The translations under genes were made by a program, and so were the position numbers. A DNA stretch of 64,000 nucleotides from Fretibacterium fastidiosum (lineage in GTDB: Bacteria; Synergistota; Synergistia; Synergistales; Aminobacteriaceae). Location: assembly GCF_964642095.1 (NCBI RefSeq), contig NZ_OZ209244.1, positions 2,542,001-2,606,000 of the forward strand, given 5' to 3'. Shown here piece after piece: positions 28,123-36,905 of the stretch (position 1 is the stretch's first letter; every line of letters begins with the position of its first letter). The notes beneath the pieces are model-generated. The model did not search any database. It was not told the DNA's origin and worked only from the letters and a program-made list of their open reading frames with translations.

Positions 28123-31100
28123 TCACACCTCAAAATGCTTTTCCAGGCCATTCTCCGACGCCATGGAGACGGTCAGCGCGTTCGCGTTTGCGGAAGATGC
28201 AACCGCGGAGAAGTCGATGACCTTGTCCGAGTCCGCCGAATCAAAGGCCAGGCCGGCCACGGCAACGTCCATCCGGAGCTGCGCGCCTGCATAATCCTCA
28301 GGCCCCATCGCTTCACTCATCGCACTCATCGAAAGAAGGGAGGCTGGCGCAGACGCCCCAAAGTCATCGAGGGCTGCCTGAAGCTGCATGGGCGACATGA
28401 ACGGCACGCTGCCGGAGGCCCCGCTTTCCATCGCGTCCACATCCTCCATGCTCCACTTCGTCCCGTCCGCGAACTCCACCTCGTCCAGCTTACGATGATC
28501 GTTATCGTACCAATTTTGCACCAATACGCTCCCCGTTCCGTCCTTCAACGAGAACGTCACGTCGTTACCCCGGCGGATAATCTCGATATCCTCCGAAGTT
28601 ATCCCCTCGCCGAACTTCAGACGGTCCGTCCCCTCATCTATGGAATACGTATACTGGTTGATCGTGTCGTGACCATCGCCCTTGTTGTACACATACGTGT
28701 CGCTGCCGTAGCCTCCCTCGAGGTAATCGTCTCCGGCACCACCCACCAGGGTGTCGTCGTCGACATCGCCATACAGCCTGTCGTCACCAGCCTCGCCATA
28801 CACCTTGTCGTCACCGTAGCCAGCATGAACCTCGTCGTTCCCACCGCCTGCACGGATCGTGTCGTGGCCTCCATAGTTCTCGACCTTGCCCAGAACTTCG
28901 CCCTCATCCGTTCCGTAGGCCACCGCACGGGACGCTACATCCTCCATGCTCCACTTCGTCCCGTCCGCGAACTCCACCTCGTCCAGCTTGCGGTCATCGT
29001 TAGCGTACCAATTTTGCACCAACACGCTCCCCGTTCCGTCCTTCAACGAGAACGTCACGTCGTTACCCCGGCGGATAATCTCGATATCCTCCGAAGTTAT
29101 CCCCTCGCCGAACTTCAGACGGTCCGTCCCACCATCTACGGAATACGTATACTGGTTGATCGTGTCGTGACCATCGCCCTTGTTGTACACATACGTGTCG
29201 CTGCCGTAGCCTCCCTCGAGGTAGTCGTCTCCGGCACCACCCACCAGGGTGTCGTCGCCGACATCGCCATACAGCCTGTCGTCACCAGCCTCGCCATACA
29301 CCTTGTCGTCACCGTAGCTAGCATAGACCTCGTCGTTCCCACCGCCTGCACGGATCGTGTCGTGGCCTCCATAGTTCTCGACCTTGCCCAGAACTTCGCC
29401 CTCATCCGTTCCGTAGGCCACCGTACGGGACGCCACATCCTCCATGCTCCACTTCGTCCCGTCCGCGAACTCCACTTCGTCCAGCTTGCGGTCATCGTTA
29501 GCGTACCAATTTTGCACCAATACGCTCCCCGTTCCGTCCTTCAACGAGAACGTCACGTCGTTACCCCGGCGGATAATCTCGATATCCTCCGAAGTTATCC
29601 CCTCGCCGAACTTCAGACGGTCCGTGTCACCATCTACGGAATACGTATACTGGTTGATCGTGTCGTGACCATCGCCCTTGTTGTACACATACGTGTCGCT
29701 GCCGTAGCCTCCCTCGAGGTAGTCGTCTCCGGCACCACCCACCAGGGTGTCGTCGCCGACATCGCCATACAGCCTGTCGTCACCAGCCTCGCCATACACC
29801 TTGTCGTCACCGTAGCTAGCATAGACCTCGTCGTTCCCACCGCCTGCACGGATCGTGTCGTGGCCTCCATAGTTCTCGACCTTGCCCAGAACTTCGCCCT
29901 CATCCGTTCCGTAGGCCACCGCACGAGACGCTACATCCTCGACGCTCCACTTCGTCCCGTCCGCGAACTCCACTTCGTCCAGCTTGCGGTCATCGTTAGC
30001 GTACCAATTTTGCACCAACACGCTCCCCGTTCCGTCCTTCAACGAGAACGTCACGTCGTTACCCCGGCGGATAATCTCGATATCCTCCGAAGTTATCCCC
30101 TCGCCGAACTTCAGACGGTCCGTGTCACCATCTACGGAATACGTATACTGGTTGATCGTGTCGTGACCATCGCCCTTGTTGTACACATACGTGTCGCTGC
30201 CGTAGCCTCCCTCGAGGTAGTCGTCTCCGGCTCCACCCACCAGGGTGTCGTCGCCGACATCGCCATACAGCCTGTCGTCACCAGCCTCGCCATACACCTT
30301 GTCGTCACCGTAGCCAGCATAGACCTCGTCGTTCCCACCGCCTGCACGGATCGTGTCGTGGCCTCCATAGTTCTCGACCTTGCCCAGAACTTCGCCCTCA
30401 TCCGTTCCGTAGGCCACCGCACGAGACGCTACATCCTCGACGCTCCACTTCGTCCCGTCCGCGAACTCCACTTCGTCCAGCTTGCGGTCATCGTTAGCGT
30501 ACCAATTTTGCACCAACACGCTCCCCGTTCCGTCCTTCAACGAGAACGTCACGTCGTTACCCCGGCGGATAATCTCGATATCCTCCAAAGTTATCCCCTC
30601 GCCGAACTTCAGACGGTCCGTGTCACCATCTACGGAATACGTATACTGGTTGATCGTGTCGTGACCATCGCCCTTGTTGTACACATACGTGTCGCTGCCG
30701 TAGCCTCCCTCGAGGTAGTCGTCTCCGGCACCACCCACCAGGGTGTCGTCGCCGACATCGCCATACAGCCTGTCGTCACCAGCCTCGCCATACACCTTGT
30801 CGTCACCGTAGCCAGCATAGACCTCGTCGTTCCCACCGCCCGCACGGATCGTGTCGTGGCCTCCATAGTTCTCGACCTTGCCCAGAACTTCGCCCTCATC
30901 CGTTCCGTAGGCCACCGCACGAGACGCTACATCCTCGACGCTCCACTTCGTCCCGTCCGCGAACTCCACCTCGTCCAGTTTACAGTGATCGTTAGCGTAC
31001 CAATTTTGCACCAACACGCTCCCCGTTCCGTCCTTCAACGAGAACGTCACGTCGTTACCCCGGCGGATAATCTCGATATCCTCCGAAGTTATCCCCTCGC

Positions 31101-33408
31101 CGAACTTCAGACGGTCCGTCCCACCATCTACGGAATACGTATACTGGTTGATCGTGTCGTGACCATCGCCCTTGTTGTACACATACGTGTCGCTGCCGTA
31201 GCCTCCCTCGAGGTAATCGTCTCCGGCACCACCCACCAGGGTGTCGTCTCCGGCCTGGCCATACAGTTTGTCGTTGCCCCCTCCTCCATGAAGACGGTCG
31301 TTCCCCCGGAACTCGTGCGCCTGATTCTGACCGATCACGTCGTCCCCATCCGTATGGGCCGTTATCGCCGCCCCCTCGACCTCCTCGAGGCTCAGTTTCG
31401 TGCCGTCGCCAAACTCCACCTCGTCCAGCTTGCAGGAGTCCCTGTAGTACCAGTTCCGGACCCGCACGCTGCCGCTTCCATCCTTCAACCCGAACACCAG
31501 ATCCGCTCCGTCCTTCAAAATATCGACGCTGCCCTGCTCCAGACCCTCGCCGAACTTCAGACGGTCCGTTCCCTTATCGTCGTGATAGTACGTGCTGTTG
31601 TCGATCGTGTCGTGACCATCGCCCTTGTTGTACACATACGTGTCACTGCCGTAGCCTCCCTCGAGGTAGTCGTCACCCGCTCCGCCGACAAGGACGTCGT
31701 CTCCATTCTGACCATACAGCTTGTCGTTGCCGGCCTCGCCATACAGATACCTCACGCCATCCCGCGTCAGGACGATGGCGCTTCCCTGCCAGGCGATCTC
31801 GCCTTCGCAGAGCTCCTTCAGCTCGGCCCCCTGCCCTTTCAGTTCAGCACCCAACTTCTGCCGAAGCTCCAAAAACTCCGCATAGGCCTTCTCGGCCCCA
31901 GTCTCCGCCGGCGTCTCCACGCTCAGTCCCAACTTGGCCCGATAGCTGGCTCTCAGCTCCGCCTCCTTCCGGCTGGTTTCCGCGGCCTGCTTCAAGTCCG
32001 TCTCCGTGTCCGCCATCATCTTTTTGAGGCCCCAAAGCTGCTCCAGCGCCATCCGCGGGTCCGTCTTCGCCGTCTCACCAAGCCACGCAAAGGCCGGGTC
32101 CATCAGGATGTCCACCTTACCCGGCTTCACGATATTCCCTTGCGCGTCCTTCTCCGGCTCCGTCACCTTGTACTCCACGTGCTCGAAGAACGGCTTCAGG
32201 TGCGTCTGCGCCAGCAGCCCCGCCTCCATGTCACGCACAAGGTCCGTGTAGAGCTCCTTCAGGAGCGGTGCCGCCGTGTTGTTCGGGTTCGGCCCGTCCA
32301 CGCCGTTGAAGCCCTCGCCGAAGAACTGCTCCAGAAACGCCAGTTGCCGTGCGTCCATCTGGCCGCCGCGGCTTCCTGGCTCCACGCCCTCCACCCCGGC
32401 CCACTTCTGGAGGAGGGAATCGAAAATCCGCCCGCGCTTCGACGGGTCCTTCTCCGCCGCGTACTGCTCCACCAGGCCGCGCAGCGCCCCGCTCCCGTCG
32501 CGGACCATGGCCTGACGCAGGTCGTGCATGTTCCCGAAACCCATCAGGTTGGGCAACGCCGCAACGTCCTCCGGAACGTCCAGGATTTCGTCAGGGATGG
32601 AGTACATCGGAGCACTGTAGGGCAGCACCTCCGCAATCGTGCCCGTGCTTCCATCCTGCCATGTAAAACTTCCCTGATTGCGGATCGAACCACCCGACTT
32701 CCAGAGTGCACGGTCCGCCTCGCGCGCCTGGTCCTTCAGGGCCAGAACCCGCTCCTCCCACGTCAGCTTCGCGAGGTCGTCCTGGGACAGTGTCGGCGGC
32801 GTGCCTGCGTTCACGGCCTCCGAGGCCACGTTCAGGCTCTTGATCCCCGCATCGGCCAGGTTCGCCATCTTCCCCTCGCCCGTCAGAACCTTCAGCGAGG
32901 CGTAGATCTCGTCGGAGGCGTCGATCTTCCCGTCTCCGTTGGAGTCGTATGCCCTCAGGGCGTCGAAGCCCGTGAGGGCCAGGGACCCGTCCGGCAGGGT
33001 CATGACGTCGCCAAACAGTTCGCTGCCATTGTCCGCCTTGCCGTTGAAGTTCTTGTCCAACACCAGAAAGGCATCCGTCTTGTCAATCCACCGCGTAAAC
33101 TCGTGGAACCCGTTGGCGTTCAGGTCGAAGAACGCCGCATTCTTCAGCTCAACCTTGCCGTCCTTATTCAGGTCCAGGACCAATGGGTCAACACGGGCAG
33201 GGGTAGCACCTGCACCACGCCAAGGAGTAGCATAATCTGGGTAAACATCGCCTCCGACAGGCGATCCTGGGCGAGGTGGAGTAGGATCAATCGGCGGAAT
33301 CACCCCCGGCAAATAAGGCTTAAAATAATCTAAAAAACCATCAAGAGTTTTTGAGAAAAAGTATCCAGCCACAAACCCAACAAAATGGAAAGCAATGCCA
33401 GGATTCAT
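28123..33408 (-). CDS. Large RTX carrier 2
   Basis: An 1761-residue paralogue of carrier 1. The N-terminal domain is short (about 70 residues): a membrane-like segment (IAFHFVGFVAGYFF), an amphipathic stretch (KTLDGFLDYF) and a proline-rich linker. The trunk begins near residue 73 at RVDPLVLDLNKDGK with EF-hand-like calcium loops and the FrpC-like region. RTX units run from about residue 555 to 1660. The first unit is divergent (LEQGSVDILKDGADLVFGL) and the next six are near identical, each about 166 residues. The C-terminal 100 residues match carrier 1 almost exactly, so export through the same type I system is likely. AGGAGTG precedes the ATG. The upstream membrane-protein gene ends 4 bases before it. 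Confidence 0.9.
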   Translation of the reverse strand: MNPGIAFHFVGFVAGYFFSKTLDGFLDYFKPYLPGVIPPIDPTPPRPGSPVGGDVYPDYATPWRGAGATPARVDPLVLDLNKDGKVELKNAAFFDLNANGFHEFTRWIDKTDAFLVLDKNFNGKADNGSELFGDVMTLPDGSLALTGFDALRAYDSNGDGKIDASDEIYASLKVLTGEGKMANLADAGIKSLNVASEAVNAGTPPTLSQDDLAKLTWEERVLALKDQAREADRALWKSGGSIRNQGSFTWQDGSTGTIAEVLPYSAPMYSIPDEILDVPEDVAALPNLMGFGNMHDLRQAMVRDGSGALRGLVEQYAAEKDPSKRGRIFDSLLQKWAGVEGVEPGSRGGQMDARQLAFLEQFFGEGFNGVDGPNPNNTAAPLLKELYTDLVRDMEAGLLAQTHLKPFFEHVEYKVTEPEKDAQGNIVKPGKVDILMDPAFAWLGETAKTDPRMALEQLWGLKKMMADTETDLKQAAETSRKEAELRASYRAKLGLSVETPAETGAEKAYAEFLELRQKLGAELKGQGAELKELCEGEIAWQGSAIVLTRDGVRYLYGEAGNDKLYGQNGDDVLVGGAGDDYLEGGYGSDTYVYNKGDGHDTIDNSTYYHDDKGTDRLKFGEGLEQGSVDILKDGADLVFGLKDGSGSVRVRNWYYRDSCKLDEVEFGDGTKLSLEEVEGAAITAHTDGDDVIGQNQAHEFRGNDRLHGGGGNDKLYGQAGDDTLVGGAGDDYLEGGYGSDTYVYNKGDGHDTINQYTYSVDGGTDRLKFGEGITSEDIEIIRRGNDVTFSLKDGTGSVLVQNWYANDHCKLDEVEFADGTKWSVEDVASRAVAYGTDEGEVLGKVENYGGHDTIRAGGGNDEVYAGYGDDKVYGEAGDDRLYGDVGDDTLVGGAGDDYLEGGYGSDTYVYNKGDGHDTINQYTYSVDGDTDRLKFGEGITLEDIEIIRRGNDVTFSLKDGTGSVLVQNWYANDDRKLDEVEFADGTKWSVEDVASRAVAYGTDEGEVLGKVENYGGHDTIRAGGGNDEVYAGYGDDKVYGEAGDDRLYGDVGDDTLVGGAGDDYLEGGYGSDTYVYNKGDGHDTINQYTYSVDGDTDRLKFGEGITSEDIEIIRRGNDVTFSLKDGTGSVLVQNWYANDDRKLDEVEFADGTKWSVEDVASRAVAYGTDEGEVLGKVENYGGHDTIRAGGGNDEVYASYGDDKVYGEAGDDRLYGDVGDDTLVGGAGDDYLEGGYGSDTYVYNKGDGHDTINQYTYSVDGDTDRLKFGEGITSEDIEIIRRGNDVTFSLKDGTGSVLVQNWYANDDRKLDEVEFADGTKWSMEDVASRTVAYGTDEGEVLGKVENYGGHDTIRAGGGNDEVYASYGDDKVYGEAGDDRLYGDVGDDTLVGGAGDDYLEGGYGSDTYVYNKGDGHDTINQYTYSVDGGTDRLKFGEGITSEDIEIIRRGNDVTFSLKDGTGSVLVQNWYANDDRKLDEVEFADGTKWSMEDVASRAVAYGTDEGEVLGKVENYGGHDTIRAGGGNDEVHAGYGDDKVYGEAGDDRLYGDVDDDTLVGGAGDDYLEGGYGSDTYVYNKGDGHDTINQYTYSIDEGTDRLKFGEGITSEDIEIIRRGNDVTFSLKDGTGSVLVQNWYDNDHRKLDEVEFADGTKWSMEDVDAMESGASGSVPFMSPMQLQAALDDFGASAPASLLSMSAMSEAMGPEDYAGAQLRMDVAVAGLAFDSADSDKVIDFSAVASSANANALTVSMASENGLEKHFEV

Positions 33409-33411
33409 TTA

Positions 33412-33828
33412 CTAAACACTCCTTTTCATCATTTTCAGATAGGCCCTGTAAACTATACAAGTCAACATCATTTCCTCTGCAAGAAGGCTTGCCATCTCAG
33501 CGACTGATTGAGTAATCTGACCAGAAAGCACTCCTACAGTCAACAAGGGAGTTATAATAAAGGCGAAAACAAAAAACTCCACCTTTGCCCAAAGCACACT
33601 ATGAAAAAAATATACTTTAAGAGTAAATAAAAATACTAAAAAAGCGAACACACTCGCGAAAATCTTTGCTCCAAATGAACTTGACGTATTGAATATTGTT
33701 TCAAACGGGCGAAAGAAGACATAAAGATGAAAAAAGAAAAATTCAATTTCATGATCGAACATTTTGTTCCACCAATACTTGATAGTCATCATCGAACATT
33801 TGACCCTTTCTGTTAAGTTAAAACACAC
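33412..33828 (-). CDS. Small membrane protein upstream of RTX carrier 2
   Basis: Up to 138 residues if translation starts at the GTG inside the end of the R1 leader. Internal ATGs around residues 13-23 are alternatives. It has three or four membrane segments (IFASVFAFLVFLFTLKVYFF, FFVFAFIITPLLTVGV). It is distantly similar along its length to the 124-residue protein at 39733-40107: both have an F-x3-IE start, a central S-x2-A-x-L-x-F...LK block and a basic tail. It stops 4 bases before carrier 2. Candidate immunity or accessory protein by position only. Confidence 0.7.
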   Translation of the reverse strand: MCFNLTERVKCSMMTIKYWWNKMFDHEIEFFFFHLYVFFRPFETIFNTSSSFGAKIFASVFAFLVFLFTLKVYFFHSVLWAKVEFFVFAFIITPLLTVGVLSGQITQSVAEMASLLAEEMMLTCIVYRAYLKMMKRSV

Positions 33829-34060
33829 AGCGCGAAACCTCCCTTCCTCCAGGCCGCTTCGCGCTGTCGATTTCAGGAATTCGTGGTTGTTCAGGTCTGT
33901 GCGTCGCCGCGGCGTTTCCGAGTTACCCTTCCGAGTTGCAACTCTGTACCCAACTGAATTATAAAAACGATGTATCGCTATCCTATCAATAGATATGGCG
34001 TCCTGTCAAGGGGGAACAAGAAGTTTTTTCTGAAAAGACACTCAAAGCATGGACATCCGT
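33826..34060 (-). promoter_or_regulatory. R1 promoter-leader module, copy 3
   Basis: -35 TTGACA (34004-34009), 18-base spacer, -10 TAGGAT (33980-33985). Closely matches copy 1, including the stretch running into the 3' end of the neighbouring truncated carrier, so copies 1 and 3 come from one segmental duplication. Its end supplies AGGGAGG and a GTG for the membrane protein at 33412-33828. Confidence 0.88.
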
Positions 34061-34103
34061 TGCAGTAGGCCCGCAGAAGGGGCATAAGGAAGCCAGCCTC
34101 CAA

Positions 34104-35594
34104 TTACGCCGCAAAGGCAGGGTCCATCAGGATGTCCAGCCTGCCCGGCTTCACAACGTTGCCCTCCGCGTCCTTCTCCGGCTCCGTCACCTTGTACTCC
34201 ACGTGCTCGAAGAACGGCTTCAGGTGCGTCTGTGCCAGCAGCCCCGCCTCCATGTCCCGCACGAGGTCCGCGTAGAGCTCCTTCAGGATTGGCGCTGCCG
34301 TGTTGTTGGGGTTCGGCCCGTCCACGCCGTTGAAACCCTCGCCGAAAAACTGCTCCAGAAACGCCAGCTGCCGCGCGTCCATCTGACCGCCGCGGCTTCC
34401 TGGCTCCACGCCCTCCACTCCGGCCCACTTCTGAAGGAGGGACTCGAAAATCTGTCCGCGCTTCGACGGGTCCTTCTCCGCCGCGTACTGCTCCACCAGC
34501 CCGCGCAGCGCACCGCTTCCGTCGCGGACCATGGCCTGGTGCAGGTCGTGCATGTTTCCGAACCCCATGAGGTCGGGCAACGCCGCAACGTCCTTGGGGA
34601 CATCCAAATACTCTCCGGGAATGGAGTACATCGGGACGCTGTACGGCAGCACCTCCGCGATCGTGCCCGTACTCCCATCCTGCCATGTAAAACTTCCCTG
34701 ATTGCGGATCGATCCGCCCGACTTCCAGAGTGCACGGTCCGCCTCGCGCGCCTGGTCCTTCAGGGCCAGCACCCGCTCCTCCCACGTCAGAGACGCCCAA
34801 GGGTCAGAGGTAGACACCGTGGACGTGTTGCCGCCGCTTCCTCCACCGTTATCGACTACCGTGACCGGGTCTTGGGACTGACCTGACGAATTGGATGGAG
34901 GCGGGCAGTTCAGGCTCTTGATCCCGGCGTCGGCCAGGCTCGCCATCTTTCCCTCGCCCGTCAGGACCTTCAACGAGGCGTAGACCTCGTCGGCGGCGTC
35001 GATCTTCCCGTCTCCGTTGGAGTCGTACGCCCTCAGGGCGTCGAAGCCCGTGAGGGCCAGGGACCCATCCGGCAGGGTCATGACGTCGCCGAACAGCTCG
35101 CTGCCATTGTCCGCCTTACCGTTGAAGTTCTTGTCCAACACCAGAAAGGCATCCGTCTTGTCGATCCACCGCGTAAACTCGTGGAACCCGTTGGCGTTCA
35201 GGTCAAAGAACGCCGCGTTCTTCAGCTCTACCTTCCCGTCACGGTTCAGGTCCAAGACTAATGGGTCACGGCGGGTGGGGGTGGCTTGAGGAGCCCGCCA
35301 ATCCCTTGGAAGGCACAGACACAAAGGAGAGCATCCGCATTGAGAAAACAAAATGTGCCCGGCCCAAGTCGTTGCTGTCCCCCAAATAGATCCTAAAGCC
35401 GATCCTAAAGCACTCCCTATGACGCTTCCAACATAGCCACCTACAAATATCCCCACAGGTCCGCCTGCACTCCCGTAACTTCCTCCCAACACCTTACCTT
35501 TCCAAGCCCCCGAAACCCCTCCAGTTAGGACTCCCAATTTCCATCCTTGCCAAAGACTGGCTGACAAACCCGCACCACATCCACAATCTGCCAT
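34104..35594 (-). CDS. Truncated carrier with glycine-zipper, CxC-containing N-domain
   Basis: A 496-residue carrier lacking RTX repeats. Residues 1-108 match the style of carrier 1: CGC near the start, a long glycine-zipper region (LGGSYGSAGGPVGIFVGG and VGSVIGSALGSALGSIWG), then CGCSPLCLC. The EF-hand-like trunk follows. A segment near residues 230-265 (PPPSNSSGQSQDPVTVVDNG, then a GGGSGG run) replaces the EAVNADMSPTLSQDD segment of the other carriers. It ends at LDILMDPAFAA. GAGGGAGGATAC precedes the ATG. It may be a short functional effector, a decaying gene, or a donor of the glycine-zipper domain. Confidence 0.8.
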   Translation of the reverse strand: MADCGCGAGLSASLWQGWKLGVLTGGVSGAWKGKVLGGSYGSAGGPVGIFVGGYVGSVIGSALGSALGSIWGTATTWAGHILFSQCGCSPLCLCLPRDWRAPQATPTRRDPLVLDLNRDGKVELKNAAFFDLNANGFHEFTRWIDKTDAFLVLDKNFNGKADNGSELFGDVMTLPDGSLALTGFDALRAYDSNGDGKIDAADEVYASLKVLTGEGKMASLADAGIKSLNCPPPSNSSGQSQDPVTVVDNGGGSGGNTSTVSTSDPWASLTWEERVLALKDQAREADRALWKSGGSIRNQGSFTWQDGSTGTIAEVLPYSVPMYSIPGEYLDVPKDVAALPDLMGFGNMHDLHQAMVRDGSGALRGLVEQYAAEKDPSKRGQIFESLLQKWAGVEGVEPGSRGGQMDARQLAFLEQFFGEGFNGVDGPNPNNTAAPILKELYADLVRDMEAGLLAQTHLKPFFEHVEYKVTEPEKDAEGNVVKPGRLDILMDPAFAA

Positions 35595-35666
35595 TCTTAG
35601 TATCCTCCCTCATCGTTTTCTTTAGTAGCAATACTTCCTCTGAAACCCCAACCACAGACAAATTTT

Positions 35667-35765
35667 TTAAGCTACGGCAAATACAGGCTTCAAACGATTT
35701 TGTTGCACCTGACGGGTGCTAAGCACAACGTTCGTTCGATACCAGGCAATAAGATGATCCGTCAT
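35667..35765 (-). other. Possible 32-codon gene fragment
   Basis: An ATG-to-TAA frame encodes a 32-residue peptide (starting MTDHLIAWYRTNVV) in the gap between the membrane protein at 35818 and the carrier at 35594. Its composition is richer in GC than the flanks. No ribosome site is evident and I do not recognise it; it may be a transposase remnant or chance. The remainder of the 220-base gap shows nothing else. Confidence 0.25.
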
Positions 35766-35817
35766 CAGTAAGCGTGTCGTAACCTGTGGATGGGGGGAAA
35801 AACCTAAAAACAACCCC

Positions 35818-36468
35818 TTATTCTTTCAAAATAAAATTCAATGAAAAATACTCAAAACATATCCATCTCATTACAGCAGTACTACGCCAACACAACATCC
35901 AATCAGAAAACAATGCAGAAGTAAAAAAATCAGTGGCAAAAACAAACACAGTCCGGAGGACTATCGTATATAGCAATATATCTACAGCAATGATCAAGAA
36001 AAGCGATAACCACTTTTTCCTGGTTTGCTGAACCGGACAGCCAAAAATTCTGTACCTCAACCACAATGAACATAGCAAGGAAAGCAATGAGTTTACAAAA
36101 TAAAACACAAAATATAAAACAAAAATAAAATAAATCCCCCCTTGTTGTTCCCGCATGCCCCGCATGCCTATAATGGAAAAAATTAAACTGGATAATAAAA
36201 GTGGTGTTATGGCAACAAGATTTACCATAGAATTTTGAGCCGAGTGATTGAAAATCCTCAAACATAATAAACATAGCAAAGACAAAAACGGAGCTATTAA
36301 TAATATTAAAAATAAAACAAAAATAAAATAAGGTTCCCATTGCTGATACAGCAGGCCAGAAGTATAATAAATTAAACTGGCACATAAAAGATATTCTATT
36401 ATCTTCCATCTCCTCAAAGAACGACTTTTTGTTCGAGCATTTTTATTTCCCTCAGAAGCAAAACACAC
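35818..36468 (-). CDS. Membrane protein with internal duplication
   Basis: A 216-residue hydrophobic protein from the GTG at 36468, which directly follows the R1 leader hairpin and its AGGGAGG. The opening (CFASEGNKN, then RSLRRWK) matches the 144-residue paralogue at 40210-40644, which supports this start over a longer frame running through R1. It has about six membrane segments in two similar halves: YFIFVLFLILLIAPFLSLLC and YFIFVLYFVFYFVNSLLSLL. The second half and the end (DFFTSALFSDW) align with the paralogue. No family recognised. It precedes the glycine-zipper carrier at 34104-35594. Confidence 0.65.
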   Translation of the reverse strand: MCFASEGNKNARTKSRSLRRWKIIEYLLCASLIYYTSGLLYQQWEPYFIFVLFLILLIAPFLSLLCLLCLRIFNHSAQNSMVNLVAITPLLLSSLIFSIIGMRGMREQQGGIYFIFVLYFVFYFVNSLLSLLCSLWLRYRIFGCPVQQTRKKWLSLFLIIAVDILLYTIVLRTVFVFATDFFTSALFSDWMLCWRSTAVMRWICFEYFSLNFILKE

Positions 36469-36700
36469 AGCGCGAAACCTCCCTTCTCCGGGCCGCTTCG
36501 CGCTGTCGATTTCAGGAATTCGTGATTGTTCAGGTCTGCGCGTCGCCGCGGCGCTCCCATTTACCCTTCCGAGTTCCAAGTCTATATCCATGAAGCATAA
36601 CAACGATGTGTTTTTATCCTATCAAGGTTGCCAGGCTGTGTCAAGAGGGGGAACAAGAAGTTTTTTCTGAAAAGACACTCAAAAACATGAACATCAGCTG
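36464..36700 (-). promoter_or_regulatory. R1 promoter-leader module, copy 4
   Basis: -35 TTGACA (36639-36644), 17-base spacer, -10 TAGGAT (36616-36621). The leader ends in the AGCGCGAA/TTCGCGCT hairpin and provides AGGGAGG and the GTG start of the membrane protein at 35818-36468. Confidence 0.88.
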
Positions 36701-36701
36701 A

Positions 36702-36862
36702 AACCAATTCGCGTTGTTTAATAGGATTACCTCCCCTGCAAGGGGAGGTGGTTCGCGTCAGCGAATCGGAGGGGTTGTTTCTCAGGCTCAACACCCCTCA
36801 GCCCCTGCGGGGCAGCCCCCCTTTCAGGGGGTCCTTTCTTGCCCTTTAGACGCAAATTGGTA
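36702..36862 (+). repeat. R3 hairpin repeat cluster
   Basis: Begins ACCAATTCGCGTTGTTTAAT, contains CCTCCCCTGCAAGGGGAGG and CCCCTGCGGGGCAGCCCCCC, and ends GACGCAAATTGGTAT. The ends are roughly inverted (ACCAATTCGCGT and ACGCAAATTGGT), so this may be a complete mobile unit. It lies between the carrier at 36906 and R1 copy 4. Confidence 0.7.
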
Positions 36863-36905
36863 TGAAACAGACCCGAAGAAAGGGGATAAAGAAGCCAATC
36901 TCTAA

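Noticed and set aside
27946..33333. A 1795-codon plus-strand open frame opposite RTX carrier 2
   Set aside because: Same antisense effect; it also runs through R1 and R3 noncoding repeats.
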